Source: Dermatophagoides farinae (Eukaryota; Arthropoda; Arachnida; Sarcoptiformes; Pyroglyphidae). From it: DNA of 64,000 nt. Made by a program: the position numbers and the translations under genes. Where the stretch lies: contig NC_134683.1 of NCBI RefSeq assembly GCF_024713945.1, positions 3,287,501-3,351,500 of the forward strand. The letters run 5' to 3'. The notes beneath the pieces are model-generated. The model ran no database searches and was not told where the DNA came from. It saw nothing but the letters and a program-made list of their open reading frames with translations. Position 1 is the stretch's first letter, and each line of letters starts with the position of its first letter. This document shows, in pieces, positions 25,252-40,942 of the stretch.

Positions 25252-25713
25252 CATTTTTTTGTTGTTGTTGTTGTTGTTCTATTTCACGCCTGACAAATAT
25301 GATATTAATTTTAAAATAATAATGACAGAGATAGATCCTCTATTGTTTTATAACAGATTGTCATTTTATATTTACATTTGCCAAAAATGAATCAGAATGA
25401 ATCAGAATCAGAATTCAAAAATGAATCAGAATATACAGAATCAACAAAAACCATTAGTCATCCGATGAGATTGTGTAACAACAAAAAAAATGAAAATGCC
25501 TAAAAGTTCACTACTTGTTATATTATTCACACATTTTGATTATTTTTCAATTAATAATTTTTTTTTTTGCCAATTTGCCATTCGAATATATGTATGTAAT
25601 TGGTACTCATAGCGACAAAACTTACAAACAGGTTATCACATCAATTATATCAATGGAAATTTTTTTTTTTTACAATCTGGATTAATAGGATTTTTTTTTT
25701 TGGTTGGTTTTGG

Positions 25714-25735
25714 TTTTTTTTTTTTTTTTTTTTTT
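25714..25735. repeat. Poly-T, 22 nt
   Basis: An uninterrupted T-run on the plus strand, preceded by TGGTTGGTTTTGG. Confidence 0.9.
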
Positions 25736-28105
25736 GGTTACATATTGCCCTGGATTTTTTTCCTTCTGGTTTCTAATATTTATGATTTAGGCCTAAATGA
25801 CGTACAATATGATCATTGATTTTAATGGCTCATATTTCGTGTTTGCATTTTGAATTCCATTGATCTATATATATGTGTTTTATTATCAACCATAATGGTT
25901 AACCAACAACAACAACAATAATAATAATCATAAGCATTGATAATTGCCTATCAATAAACACACACACACACACACAGACATTGTATGCGGACCATTTGAT
26001 TTAATGATCATCATCATGATCATCATCATCATCAACAACAAATCACGAGATGACAGTATGTGGATAATTTATTAATACCAAAAAAAAAAAAACAAAAAAA
26101 AAATCAAATCTGATGACTCAGCCTTGTGTGTGTGTGTGTGTATCGGTGATGGTGGTTCCAGGTTTTTTTTTTTTGTTTCTTTATATTCCCATTAAAAAGG
26201 CTGCTTAAATCGTTTGGAAAATTCTTGCAGAAGCAGCAACAAAAAAAGAGAAGAAAACTACTAGAACTAAACAACAACAAAACAACGAAAAAAAATCGAA
26301 TTCAACTGTGAACAAACAAATGGACTGAAAATAAAAATTGTAATTGAAATGACACGCGTGTGTGGTTGGTGGCCACATTTTGGATTTTTTTTTTTTTTTT
26401 TGGTTTTTTTTTTGATTCAACTAAAAGAGAGCATCAACATATTTTTTTCAAAAAAAGTCAAATCAGTCGCTTCAAAAAAAATTCTTTCTCATTTTCTGGT
26501 TTCAAAGGATTAAAGGTGAAAGTTAGAGAGAGAGAGAGAAAAAAAAAGGTCAATCAACTTACCTTTTATATGAAAACACGTACGTTGATTGTTGTTATAA
26601 TTGATGATGAATATTCTCGATGAATTGTTTGTCTTCATCAAAAAAAAAGTAATCTGTATACAACGAACAAAAAACAAAACAAAAAAAACATGAAGAATCA
26701 CAAGTTATACCATTAAAGGAATTGAAATTTCAAAAAAAAAAATTATTCTCTAACAGAATAATTTTTGTCATTCTTAATTCCCATATAGACCAATGTCATA
26801 AATTCAAAAAATAGAAAAAAAACAACAACAGAACACGAAAAATAAAATTATGATATGACATGTTTTTGTTTTTCGTTATTCTTGTAATATCACACCAAAT
26901 TATCAGTGAAAGAGAGAGAGAGAATCATTGTCTGAATGAATGAAACATTCATTCGTCCATAGACACACACACACACACACACAACAGAATCTCATCAATA
27001 TGAGTGAGATGGAGATGGAGATGAAGATGCAGAAAAAAGAAAAAGAAAAACAAATGAATGATTGCAATGACATGAAATTCGTATTGTATTTTTTGACTAA
27101 TAATAATAATAATAAATCTATAAATATAAAATGGAATTTAAGAATTTCTTTCAAATTCTCAATGATGAGAATGATGATGATGATCATCATCATCATCATC
27201 ATCGTCGTCGTCGATTAAAAATGACAAAAATAACCGAAATTCAAAAGAGAAATGAAAAAAAAAACATCATCATCATCATCATCATCAACAATCGAGGATC
27301 AAAAAGAATCAAGAATCGAGGCTGTTTTGTTGTTGTTGTTGTTATTGTCGTTATTATTATATATTGAATGGGAGAAATGAACAAAAAAAAATAAAAAATA
27401 TTTGCCTCCTGATGAATGCTCAATTAGATTAATAGAAAATTCTCAATTCTCATCATCAAGAAAAAACATAACGCCCAAACACAGTGTGGCATATTTCATT
27501 TTCAATTCAAAGTGATGGTGGTGGTGGTGGTTGGTGTTTTTCTTGCCCCTGATCTGCCTCGTTGTTGTTGTTGTTGTTGTTTTGTTAAGATGAGATTCTC
27601 TCTCGCTCTCTTGTGCTTTTTTGTCATTCACAATATTTGTCTATGGATTTGAATGGATAAAACAAAAAAAATTGTTTTAAATTGAAAGAAAAGAAAAATC
27701 TTCCAACTTGTCAATGTTCTGCGTGTGTGTATGTATGTAGATGTTTTCAAAACAGACTGAATAATGAAAAAAAAATTGAACTTTTTTTCCTCTCTCGCTC
27801 TCTCTTGTTAAACAAAAGCAAAATGAAATCTGAACATAAATTCCATCATCATCATCATCATGTTGATGTTGATGATGAAATTGAATCGAATGACGATGAT
27901 GATGATGAAAAAAAAAAAAAAAAATGATTACAGAATTATCAAATTTCAAAATTTGAAAATCTCTCAGATCTCATCAGATGATCATTATTCTGATTTGGTT
28001 GTATGCGTATGCGTGTGTGTGTGTGTGTGCATGTGTCTGGTAGTGCGTTATCCAAAATAAGAATTGAAAAAAGAGAGAAAAAAAATTGAATCGTAATAAA
28101 AACGA

Positions 28106-28130
28106 TGAATGAATGAATGAATGAATGAAT
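28106..28130. repeat. (TGAA)n tetranucleotide array
   Basis: About six GAAT/TGAA units in a row; the same unit recurs in shorter arrays through the window (for example 39897, 53244, 60150, 60848). Confidence 0.88.
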
Positions 28131-31100
28131 AAATGGAGAATAACGAAACAACAAACAAGCAAGCAAATAAAAACACTTACATATATAGCCTATACAAATG
28201 ATGTGAAAGCATTATTATCATCAAAAACAAAAAAAAAACAAAAAAAACTTTGAACCAAACGAAAAAACGAAAATAAAAAAGAGAAAGAAAATCAAAGCAT
28301 TGGCTTTGTTTTTATCATCATCATCATAATCATCATCATCATCATCGCCATACCATACATAATGTCATCATCATCATCATCATCAAGGCATTGGCTTCCC
28401 CATCAACAACACACAAAAAGATCAGAATGCAAGAGAGAGAGAGAGAGAGAGATTCACAATGAAATACACGAATCGAACACTCACACACCATGTTAAACAG
28501 TTGGCTGAATGAATGAAATATTCTCTATATTTGAGAATAATTTTTTTTTTCTTCGAATGAACAAAGAATAAAAAGAAGAAGAAAAAAAATAGCATCGACA
28601 GGAAAAATTGAATTGAATCGCATGTGTGTGTGTGTGTGCGCAAAAACGAATTGATGAACTAACGGCAGTTTTTTTTACCATACCATACCATGATGAATTT
28701 CGTTTTATTTTTTTTTCTTCTTCTTCTTCTTCTTTTTCTTCTTGATATTGGTGGCAATGGTATATTTTGTGAATATATGAAGAATAAAAATGGGCAATAT
28801 ATATAGGCGGGCAACCAATTGAATTTGACTTATGAAAGAATCGTGCCCGTCATTCGGTTTTTTTTGAATGTGTGTGTGTGTGTGTGTGCGTAAGCTATTG
28901 AATTGAATTGAATTCGTTGAAGAAAAAAAAAATTTTGTTGTCGAACGTTCGTTAGTTTGTTCGTTGATATAGAACCAATACGGAAATCGGGCGTGGTGTA
29001 AAGAAAAAATTCATTGGTTACAATATATATTGATGATGATGATGATTTTGGTGGCGCCCACCGAAAATGAAAATTCAGATTCATTCAATTCTGTTCTATT
29101 TCATTCCATTCGCATATAAGTTTAAATTGCGACTGTCTGCCTTTTTTTTGCATTATTATTCTGTATCTGCCTCATTCACAATGTGTATAGTATAATATAT
29201 TGTATATGGCAATGGATCGACAAAATTCAACGTTCGATACGATTAAATGTGTTTCCTATCGATATATATATATGTGTGTGTGTATGAGTATGCGGATAAA
29301 ATGAAAAAAAAGCCTTCAACATCATCATTAGCTCAATATAGGTAGAAAAAGAGAGAGAGAGCAAGAATATGGGCAAATACAAATTCCTTTTTCATCTATC
29401 TATATAAAAGAGAATTTTTTTTTTTGCAAAGAATTACCAATCGGGACCAATATATATTCCGATGGTGAATAAGAGAATGGAATAATAAAAAAAACAACGA
29501 AAACGCCCAAATCACTCGCTCTTTCTTCTCACTATTCTAGTTATGTCATCATTTTCTACTAGCTAATTTATATACGATGGTAACAACTAGACTAGAGGAT
29601 TGGTCGAAAATCGAACCAAAAAAAAAAAAAAAAAAATTATTCAAAATATATAATGGCTGCCTTGATTTGTTTTCATTTCATTTTATAACTCTAGATAGAT
29701 TCACACAATATTTCCACTTTCTAAAAAGCAGGCGCTGTATTTTTTATTTTTCGGCAATCAGAAAACAAAAAATCCAACCATTGACAGGACATGGATGCAA
29801 AAAAAGATCAAAAATATTACCCTAAAAACATGGTGGTGATAATGGTGTGAGATGCGCAATGGAATTGGAACTTGAATTTTTCTTACTTTCTGACTTTACA
29901 AATTTCTAACAATAAGGAAAGAATGAGAGAAAACAAAAATACCGTCTTGAAAACAAGAAACGGTCATAAAACAAACGACAACAACAACAACAACAAAAAA
30001 GTCGGTAATGGCTTTGTTTGTGTGTGTGTGTTTGTGCTCATATACCTCATGAGAGTTAGCCAAAGAAAAAAAAAACAACAGAATGTCCATCAACATAATG
30101 GTGAATAAATCGGAATAATCTCAAAAAATCGCTAGAACGAGAAAAAGAATCCATTTCAAGTATAGAGAATAAAAATTCATTGGTAAAAAACACAAAGAAT
30201 ATTGTGCATATATATTAATAGCAATACAGAATTGAAGAATTTTTTTTTATTCTTTTGATTTGTTTTATAGAATTCTTGAATGAAAATAGATGGCTAGAAC
30301 AGGAGAGAAGTGGATCCAATAGTAGTAATAATAATGATGATAAACAAAAAAACAAATGAGCAAAATTATTGCCATTGTCGTTGTGGTTGTAATGATAATA
30401 ATAACAATATATAAGCCGCGTGAGTGAGCAATGATTTAATTAAATTTAATATTAGCTTCAATGAATTCCGTAAACATTTCTTGTCATACAAAATCCATAC
30501 ACATGCACATTGTCCACAAGTCAAACACCATCATCATCATCATCATCAATGACCATAGAATCATAGAATGAGTGGATGGAATCCAAAAAGAATGTCACAA
30601 CCAACCATTTACAAAAAAAAAAAAGTTTACAACAACAACAACAACAAAAAACTTTTCCCCAAAATTATTTTGTTTTCTTTGTATTCTTGAAAAACCAAAA
30701 AAAAAAACAAGGTGAATTATGGCTAACAAAAAAAGAAGAATAAAGAAGAAATATTCGGCCACTGTAACAGTAGCTTGCGGTAAACATTATTCTTTTTTTT
30801 TCTTGTTTGGAATCTAAGTAAATAACCGACACATAGTTTGTGTGTGTATGGTGTGTAAATGTGAGAATTGAATTGAATTGAATTGTGAATGACGTACATT
30901 ATTTTGGTAGAATGGACACGATTCTTTTTGTCCACACACACACACACACACACGCACCGAGACATGTGTTTGAATGAGAAAATTATTGAGTCATTAGATC
31001 GAATAATAATAACATATACATATATAGTGTGAAACAACAACAGTGTACTGACCAAACTAGAGAAATAATCGGGTAACCGAATTGAAAAAAAAACGGTAAT

Positions 31101-31610
31101 TCCAGTGAAACAGAGAAAAAAAAAATACATAACCGAAACCAAACATCAACCATAAAATACCACACACACACACACACATCTCTTTTATAAAGTGAAAACA
31201 ACAGCAACAAGGAATAGAAAAAAAAAATATTCTCGATTCTGTATCGCTGTCAACCATGTTTTTTTTTTTTTTTGTTGTTTTCATTCCATAACCAACCAAA
31301 AAAAAAAGAAAGAAGTGTGGTTCATTCGTTTTAGAACATTTTTTTGCTGGGGTGTTTAATTAATAGATTCAACGCGTCATCAGGATCATTAACGGTAACC
31401 GACAAACATGACCGACAACAAACAAATGAATGAATGACAAACACCGACATCAATGTGTGTGTGTGTGTGTGGTTGTTGTAACATACAGGAAAAAAAGAAA
31501 GAAAAGAAAAAAAAAGGCAAACATTGAACGAATTGAATTATTAACATGATGATTATTATGGATAGAAAATGGAATCTCATCTAATTGCAATGGAAAACTG
31601 ATATCAAACG

Positions 31611-31650
31611 ACCAACCAACTAACCAACCAACCAACCAACCGACCAACCA
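31611..31650. repeat. (ACCA)n tetranucleotide array
   Basis: ACCA units with single-base variants (ACTA, ACCG). A related array lies at 56950-56980. Confidence 0.88.
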
Positions 31651-34600
31651 AAATACCATTGTATGTGTTTGGTATGTGCACCACACACATATTTTCATTC
31701 ATTCATTAAATAAATAAAACAATGACGACATGACGACACCTATGACCTGAATTAAATTGAATTGACTTTTGAACAATTTTTTTTTTGTTCCTCTTCCTAT
31801 TCACAATCCTCTGCTGTCATTTTTTTGTCTCTCCATTCAATTTGAACAACGAAAAACAAAATGTTTTGGTGAAGCATATTGATTTGGAATTTTTTAGTTT
31901 CATGTTTCATGTTTCATTAACAAATAACAAACATTTTGAAAATGGTCATGTTTTTTTATATGTTATTTATGACATTCATTTAACAAATTAATGTTCTCCG
32001 TTATGTAATCATTCGTTGATGATGATGATCAGTGGCCACCACTACCAACCACCAACCACCACCACCACCACCATCCAACCAAACCAAACCAAACCAAATC
32101 ATTATCATTATTGAGTATTTATGAACGAACATCGAACCATATACTGTATATGTATATAATAAGTGAATGTTCAACATTTTAACTAAATAATAATAATAAT
32201 AATAAAAAAGAAAATGAGAAACCAGATGAATCGAAGTTTTTTTTTCATCACTGAAATTAATCTAATATATATAATATATGTACACAGACCCATATACAAA
32301 AATAAACAGATAGCAAGAGACAATTTTTTTTTTTTTTTGGTAGATCGAGTTAATCATATTATTCATCAGACAACAACAACATAGGATTGACCACAACAAA
32401 CCCTCGGAAGAAGAAGAAGAATGACCCTATCTTGGTGGTGGTATTATTGAATTGCATCGGTCATCATCATCATCATCATCATCATCAATGGTCATTGTAC
32501 TCAATGATAATGATTGTAAATGGATGATTTCTGTTTGTTCATCAATTAAATTGATTTTTATATTACGCAAAGATGGAGGAAAAAATTTCATAAACAAAAT
32601 TTTTCTTCTGATTTAGACGGATGTCTACTATCTAGATGAAATGAACGAATGGATAGATATAGAATGAGATCGAAATTCATCCATGTGAGTACAAACGATG
32701 ATGATGGTGGTGGTGACAGAGAGAAACACAAACAAACAAATGAATCTATGGATTTTTTTTTTGTCTTCACAATATGGATACAAAATGTCAAATGAAATAA
32801 AACAAAACAGAATTTGATACGAAAAAAAAATTGTGATTATGTGAACTGAAAAATTGTATATTAATTACGATAATTATATTCGACAAAAAAAATGAAAGTG
32901 AAAGTAAAAAAAAAATGAAATAGATTTACTGAAGACCAAAAAAAAAACAAAAAAAAATCATGATAATCATAATAAACAATGTCAACCGAACCGAACACCA
33001 AACTAAACCAAACACCAAACACCAAACACACACACAGACAGACAGATAGAATAAGATAGAATATTCCATATGATCCAAAATAAAAAAAAAATTCATTTCT
33101 TTGATTCTTGTCGTTGTTGTTGTTGTTGTTTTTTGCCACTGAATCATGATGATGATCATGATGGATATTCATTCATTCATTCACTCACTGAACATATAGA
33201 TTGAATCCAAAGAATAAAAAATGAAATTGAGCCTTATCTACATACGCAAAAGGAAAAGAATAAAAAAAAATTCTGCACCAAAAACAAAACAAAACAAGAA
33301 AAAAAAACCGATTTGCATAGCACAATCATCATCATCATCATCATCATCATATGGATGATCATAATCGGTCCATGACAATTGTCCATATCTATCATATGAT
33401 GATGATGATAATGTAGAGAGAAAGAAAAAAAAAATTTTTTTTTCAAATGATATGAGTTTCATTTTTCAACACAAATAAATCATTCACCCACACACACACA
33501 CACACTATAGTAGATGAATTAGATTGCCATTTACAATATATATGATATGATATGATTTTGATGTCCATATTTCTCTTTTCTCCGGTTTGAAATATTATTC
33601 AGTTTTTTTTTTATTTGTTTGTACAACAAAAAAAAAATTTGCAATTTATTATTATTTCGACCATATATGATGATGATTGTACAACAACAACAACAACAAC
33701 ATATATTTGATATGATTGTCCAAATGGTGGTCATATCAAATAATTACCATACATACCACACACACACACACATACATTTTGTATGCCAATTATAAAAATT
33801 CAAAAAACAAATGGTCAGGCAAAGCAATTTGAACACACACACACACACACACAGCAACAACGAATTGGTTCAGGTTAATTCACTTGTTCCATTTTTTTTT
33901 CTTTCGTTTCTTCATTTATATTTGTTCGATTTGGTTATTATTACCATTTTTTTTTGTTGTTGTTGTTGTTTTGGAACACACACACACACACACACTGACC
34001 ACAGATGAAATGTTGAATGATTGTTGTTATTAATCAGGAATATTCTAACTATATCGTTCCATCATCATAGTTGAAAGTAGAGGGGTTGTTTTGTTTTTTC
34101 ACTGGTTCTTCTTGTGGACAAATAAATGTAAATTTATCAATTCCAATTCCAAATGTTTAGAATAAATATTCAACGAATGAATGAATGATACATTTTCATA
34201 ATTACATTTCATCACCATCACCACCACCACCACCACCACTGCTGCACAATGATTATTGTTTATGAGTTCGAAAAAAAGGTATTTAATCTTTCTGGTCACA
34301 TTTATTTTGAATATTTGAAATTCATAGAAATAGCCAAAATTCATAGATTATAAAAAAAAATGAACAAACCGAAACGATACAAAATAACCAAAGAAAAAAA
34401 AACAGAGAAAAAAATCAACACGGACAACAACAAGTTGATCACGCAAAATCGATCCATCAAAATCACTGCATTCAATTTTTTTTTTGATTTGATTTCAATC
34501 ATGAATCGATAAAATTTGGTCAAAAATAAATAAATAAAAATGTAGCCCCAAAACAATCCAATTTACAACTTTCGGACAACAACAACATTGACATGTTAAT

Positions 34601-36702
34601 AAGAAAGTTCCGGCAACAATAACAACAACAACAACAACAAGCGGCAAACAATAAACCGGATCATCGTTGAAAAATCGATTGCGTGATCGACATACATTTA
34701 TAACAATTCAATTGATTGATTCATACAAAAAAAATGAAATTTTCTTTCTTTTCTCATTCAATTTCTGATACAATAAATAAATCAGATATTGGTATGTCAC
34801 GTTTTTTGTGACTATCTCCAATCTCAATTGTGTAATAACAGCAACAACAACAACGACAACGAAAAAAACTTTGCAAAAAAATTTTGTTTGATGAACTTGT
34901 TGTTGTTGTTGTTTGTTGTAAAATTCCATCATCATTCGGTAGCCATTTACACTGAATGAATAATCGAATAGTAATGGTCTATGTATTTTGTGTATTTGTG
35001 TGTGTGTGTGTGTGAGTGAAGAAAGAAAATTTTTACCCAAAAAAAAAGAAAGGAAAAAAGATTCATTGCTTTCCATTTGAATAAATGACTTTTTTCTCTT
35101 TCTCATTCTGTGTTTTTCACTTTCCATACACACTATCGCCATTTGCTATTTTGCCATTTAGCCACCATATCACCAACATCATTATGGAATTGGTTTCAAA
35201 GATAAATTTACCAATAATGGAGAGAGAGAGAAAGAGAAAAACGAATAGTTTTACCATAGAAATCTCCATATATAAATATACATTCCATATGGACATTATA
35301 TTCCAATAAACACACAAACTGTATTGAGCTTATTATTCAAATAGTTTCTGGATCACACAGACACACACACAAACAACAAGATAAACGATACGTTCATTTC
35401 AATTGGCTAATCTAATTTAATCATCATCATCAACTCTAAAAAAAAAAGTTCAAACGCGAATAACCAAGCACAAAGCGTCAATGTGGATAGCCAATTCCAA
35501 TTGGTTGATTGTCAAGAATTTTTTTATTTCGAGGATGTGGGGGTAAATAGAATGGTGGTATGATAATATAAGAAACCAAAAAAGCAAAACAACAACAACA
35601 ACAGTGAATCATTATTCATTCAAACATTCAACTATTCAACATTTAATTGAAAATTCTGGAATTCTGGATCAAACATCATCATATACAGACTAATTTCAAT
35701 ATAAATGACCTCAACAACAGTAGCAGAAAAATTGGAAAAAAATTGAAAAAAAACCGGTCTGATGTAATGAAATAAATAACTCGGATATCGAGTCTACTAC
35801 TACTACTACTACTTGAATGACTTATAAACACAAAAAATCGTGGTCATTTCTTTTCTTTTATTTTAGAAAAAAAAAACATTCCCGCTTGATGAAATTTTTT
35901 TTTTTTCGGGTCCATATCTCAATTATACTACTACTGTGTGTGTGTACCACTTACCAGTGATGAAAAATGAACAAACAAACGGGATCCAATACCAAAATTC
36001 TACTATAGTACATTCATAATCATTTATTGTTTTTTTCACTGTTTTTCAATGTTGTTTTTATTTGTTTTGATATTTACCACCCCTTCCTTTCCGCCCTACC
36101 GAAAAAAAAGCTTTGAATTGAATTGAATCGAAAACAAATAATGATGATCCATTCTTGGGATACATTCACTTTTCCTATATCATATATACATATGAACAAC
36201 ATGGACCAATGAATAAATCGTCAATTTTTTTTCGCACAAAAAAAAACACACACATAGAGAAAGAGAGATAAGGAATTTATTCCAATCTATTGGACCATGT
36301 TTTGATAACAACATTCATAGATATATATATAGTATAAGTTTTGGATTCTCACTGTATATATTTAACAGAGATTTATTCATTCGGTTGGTCGGTCAGTCAG
36401 TCAATTTGATGTACTCGAATTTTTTTTTTTTTGGTTTCTCATCATTTTTAAATCCAAAAATCATTCCAAGTTTATGAATGAATGAAACACAATGATGGAC
36501 TAAACAGCAAAAAAAAAAACAAATGACGACAACGACGACTACTATACAATCATCATCATTATTATAAATTCAGTGACAAGCGTTAGGCGAAAATATTAAA
36601 TGGACATCATTTGAACAAAACCGAAAAAAAACATCAGATGCAGTTAGAGAGAGAAAGCTAGAAAAAAGCAGATTGACCGAAATCAACCGTAATGCATCAT
36701 TC

Positions 36703-36725
36703 TTGTTGTTGTTGTTGCTGCTGCT

Positions 36726-36758
<33 letters not shown>
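36703..36758. repeat. (GTT/CTG)n followed by poly-T of 32 nt
   Basis: GTT and CTG triplets run into an uninterrupted T-run at 36727-36758. Confidence 0.9.
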
Positions 36759-36759
<1 letters not shown>

Positions 36760-38781
36760 ATAATGATTTGCCATTTGACATTGAGTTGAAGTGAAAAACA
36801 AAACAAAACAAAAAAAAATTTAACGGAATCTCAAATGTTTCTTTCGTTCGTTCTCAAAGCTTATGATCCATAATTATTATCATTATTCGAAATGCTGACT
36901 TTTTTTTCGATATTCGATACTAACGAATTTCAAAGATCATCTGGGTCAGGAAAAAAAATTAACGTCTCATTACAAATGTCTACGAGCGATTGATGAGGCG
37001 GCAAAAAAAAACAAGAAAAAAAATTCATATCGAAAGAATAATGAGATCAAATTCACTTTGCATAAAGAATCCATGTGTTTGCATGTGAAATATTCATGAC
37101 AAGTAATGTCATGACATGTCATATGTGAAGATTTTCAAAGTGCCAAATCAAATGGATAAATCTCTCTCACCCCCCAAAAAAAAAACACGCAAACACCATA
37201 CACTTTCAGGTGGATTAACAATGATCCGGAAACCGGATATTCTCAAGAATTGAATTGAATTTTCCCTTCTTGTTTTTTTTTTGGCTGGGGGGAGGACATT
37301 AATTGACAAATTTATCACAAAAAAAAACAAAATTCACAAATGTAATGCGTGTGTTTATGTTTGTGTGTGTGTGTGTGTGTACATTAATTGCCAATAATTT
37401 ACCATTAAATTACATCAAAAAAAAAAATCAAAATCAAAATCAAAATGACAATGTGTCATGACAATTGAATTGTATATTCTATTTACTTTCACTGAATAAA
37501 AGATGTTTTCATATACGTAATAAAGACACAGAGAGAGAGATAGATACATTCTAAATGAATGAAAAGTTCATATTATACAACTACAACAACAAAAAACAGA
37601 AAAAAAACGACAACATTAAATTAATGTTCGAGTACAAATGTCAAACCCTTTTTTTTCTTTCCATTCATTCATTCATTCTTTCTTGTCTTTTTATTTCATT
37701 TCAATTCAATTCAATTCAGTTCCATTCCATTCATTTCATTTTTCATTCATTTACTATTAATCCAATTGCCACCCAAATGTAATAGCATCAGAAAACTGTA
37801 TACAATTAGTTACAACAACAACAACAACAACAACCGAAAAAAAACAGGAGGCAAAAGAAGAAGAAAAAAAAATTAAATCAGACTTTCAACAACCATCTAC
37901 AATGATGATGATGATGATGATGGAATAACATGAAGAGGTAAAAAAACAAGGGGCTACCATCATGTGAACATGGCACACACACATACACACACGCACATAT
38001 AGAATTGATGTTGCGCATTTCACCTATGGATGGTACTTTTATGTATATTCAAAGAATATACAGAATCTAATGAAATATTTACTATTATAACCCAAACTGT
38101 AAAGTTTTTTTTTTGGTGACAAACTTTTCTCTGTGATTCACCATATATACAAATGATGATGATGATGTGCTTGTTTCTTTCATTGACAAGATGTGTGTGT
38201 GTGTGTGTGTGTATTACTAGTGTCCTAATCAAAATATATTGCTCCTACGAGAAATTAATACCCGTATCCGTGTCCACACACACAAACACACACACACACA
38301 GATGAAATGATTCTTAATGAAAACACACACAGAATGATGATATGACCTGAAAATTATATGAGAATCGAACCCGATTTTCTGATATTAAAAAAAAAACTGA
38401 AAACCATCTCCAGTGTTCACCAGAATCATACACCATCATATACCAATAATAAGCAAAATGGCGTGTGTGTGTGTGTGCTGTTTTGAGACAAAACATTTGT
38501 CATTTGTGTGTATACACAGCAGAACAGAACAGAAAAAAAAACAAATGAGATGAAAATTTCGAAAAAAAAAATTATTTAGATCCCTCTGTGTGTGTGAGAG
38601 AGTGAGAGAGAGTAATTAAAACTAACTAAACTATACGGTTATTTTTTTTTTCGTTCCAAAAAAAAGTTTGGATATCGGGTTATTTAAACAGAGAGAGAGA
38701 GAAAAAAAATGACGGTTAATAGCATTAAAAAGTCAAAAAAGATAGATTCGGATGGCTGTTGTTGTTGTTGTTGTTGTGGAA

Positions 38782-38783
<2 letters not shown>

Positions 38784-38819
<36 letters not shown>
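38784..38819. repeat. Poly-T, 36 nt
   Basis: The longest homopolymer in the window, preceded by a (GTT)n array. Confidence 0.93.
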
Positions 38820-38820
<1 letters not shown>

Positions 38821-39584
38821 GTACGAAAAAAAACTGCACGCAAGAATTTGGATTGCTGCAACAAAAATGAATAACCAAATAAATCGACAATGACATTCGA
38901 CGACGATGATGATGATGATGATGGGATTGAATTATCGTCGTGATGAAAATGAAGAAAAAAAAATAAATAATCGAAATTGAAATGAAAACCAGAAAAAAAA
39001 TTCAACCATGCACAGTAGCGTTTACGTTTCTGAATCAAGAAAAAAAACAAATTATAAGCAGCAACAACAACAACAACAACAACAAAAAAATAACAACAAG
39101 AAGAAGAATTTCACCCAAACCCAAAATAATTTGTATTGAATAATGAATAATTAATTATGGGCAATAAATATTCGGTATCATCATCATCATCATCATGTGA
39201 CATTGGATGGTATAACCAAAATTGACAATGACAATATTTACGATGCCATTGTGTATTAAAGTTAAATTCTTATTATTATTGGAATGATTCTTTTGTTGTT
39301 GTTCGTAGTTTTGTAGTTTTTATTACATCCCAATAATAATAATTGGTATTTTATGGTGACACAATTGGAAAAAAACTACAACAACAACAACAACAGACAG
39401 AATCACCAACAACAAATGGAAATTGTAATATATAAAATATGACCCTAACAAAATAGAAATGAAATGAAAAAAAAAACGGTAAATCATCATCATCACAGTG
39501 AATATTTCAAATTGGAATTATGAAAATTCAAACCAAAATTCAAATTGTGTGCAGACAAAAAAAAACCAAGTCATGTGAAGAACA

Positions 39585-39608
39585 AGAAGAAGAAGAAGAA
39601 GAAGAAGA
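39585..39608. repeat. (GAA)n microsatellite
   Basis: Eight AGA/GAA triplets, giving a Glu run in one plus-strand frame. Confidence 0.88.
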
Positions 39609-39811
39609 GCAAGAGAAGGTGAATGGATGCATTCATTTTAACTACAAGCAACTACAAAGTGGATTTGATTGCCAAGTTTTATTTTCATTTTCTGGTTTCA
39701 GAAATATTTTGATTATTATATAACTTTCATCATCATCATCATCATCATCATCATTATTATCATCATCGTCATCCTGATATTTAGACACGTTTGCATATTA
39801 TTATTATTATC

Positions 39812-39840
39812 ATTGAATTGAATTGAATTGAATTGAATTA
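39812..39840. repeat. (ATTGA)n pentanucleotide array
   Basis: Five to six copies of the TTGAA pentamer. Shorter versions occur near 28905, 30870, 36115 and 44612. Confidence 0.88.
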
Positions 39841-40911
39841 AAATGTTATGATCAACATTGAAAATGAATAAAAAGAAAGAAAAAGAAAAACAAAATGAAT
39901 GAATGAATGAATGGAGAAAAATTCACTTTTTGACGAATATTTCATATATATAGCAAGCAAACAAACGGAAAGAAAAATTCATAAATGCGTAAAATCATCA
40001 TCATCATCATAATCATAATAATAATCATGACAAAATGGTTTTTCCATTTTTGTTTTTGTTTCATGAATTTTTTTTTTTTTTTTTTGAATCGAATGGAAAT
40101 TCCATTTTCCATGATGATGATGATGATGTCATTTTTTGAACGGGTTATGTATGTAAACAGAATATTCTTGATATATGTAATTATGGTTTCAACTTACCTC
40201 TTTTTGTTGTTGTCGTTGTTGTTGTTGTTGTTTAAAGAATCAATGATGATCATCATCCATGATAATGCAAAAATCTGTGAAAATAAATGAAAAAGTGAAA
40301 ATGTTTAGCATTGAGAAATATTGATGATTGTTGTGACAGGTTTTTTTTTTGATTTTCAATAAAATTGAAATTGTCATTCAAGTAATCATCATTCCTTTTT
40401 TTTGTTCGGTATACAATAAATAAATAAAATTAAATTGTTTCTTTTTCCAACAAAATTTCCAAATTTCAAATGTCAAAAAAATTTTTGCCTAAATGATTTT
40501 GATTTCTTTCGAATTTCTGATCTTTCAATTTCAATTTCAATTTTTTTTTGTTTAGTTTTGGTACCGTTCCCGGATCAAATGATGATTTTGGGATTTTGAT
40601 AATGCTTAGGAGTGAAAAAAAGGGTAAAATGTGTGTTTTCGGTTGCTACTTTCAACAACGACAACAACAACAACAACAAACATATGCCATAATGGCAACA
40701 ATAATAAATTAAATCTGAATGGCAAGTGATCGTCATCAACATGATGATGATGATGGAAGTTACGAATTTCTGTCGAAAAAAAATTACGTTTAACATACAA
40801 CAACAACAACAACAACATTGAATTGTATGATGATTGGTTAAGTGAAAATCTACACACACACACAGAAAAGGAATAGATTCAAAAAGTGTTTAGAGTGAAA
40901 ATGTTTGTGTA

Positions 40912-40942
<31 letters not shown>

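Larger units (their letters stand above)
25201..36000. other. Non-coding, microsatellite-rich DNA
   Basis: No gene is supported. Notable content: a 10-bp stem-loop at 25226-25251, poly-T at 25714-25735, (GAAT)n at 28106-28130, an A-run at 29618-29636, and an AACC-type array at 31611-31650. The open frame near 29577-29825 on the plus strand is less repetitive than most but has a Lys run from poly-A and no recognisable motif. Confidence 0.7.

Noticed and set aside
29577..29825. Plus-strand open frame of 82 codons with little repeat content
   Set aside because: It contains a poly-A derived Lys run, lacks any motif, and has no convincing splice partner or homologue that I know.
31611..31650. ACCA array as a possible telomere-like repeat
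   Set aside because: The unit is a tetranucleotide with variants, not the arthropod TTAGG unit, and it is short and internal.
38365..38400. tRNA-like T-loop on the minus strand (GGGTTCGATTC)
   Set aside because: The flanking five-base T-stem does not pair and no acceptor or anticodon stem can be drawn.
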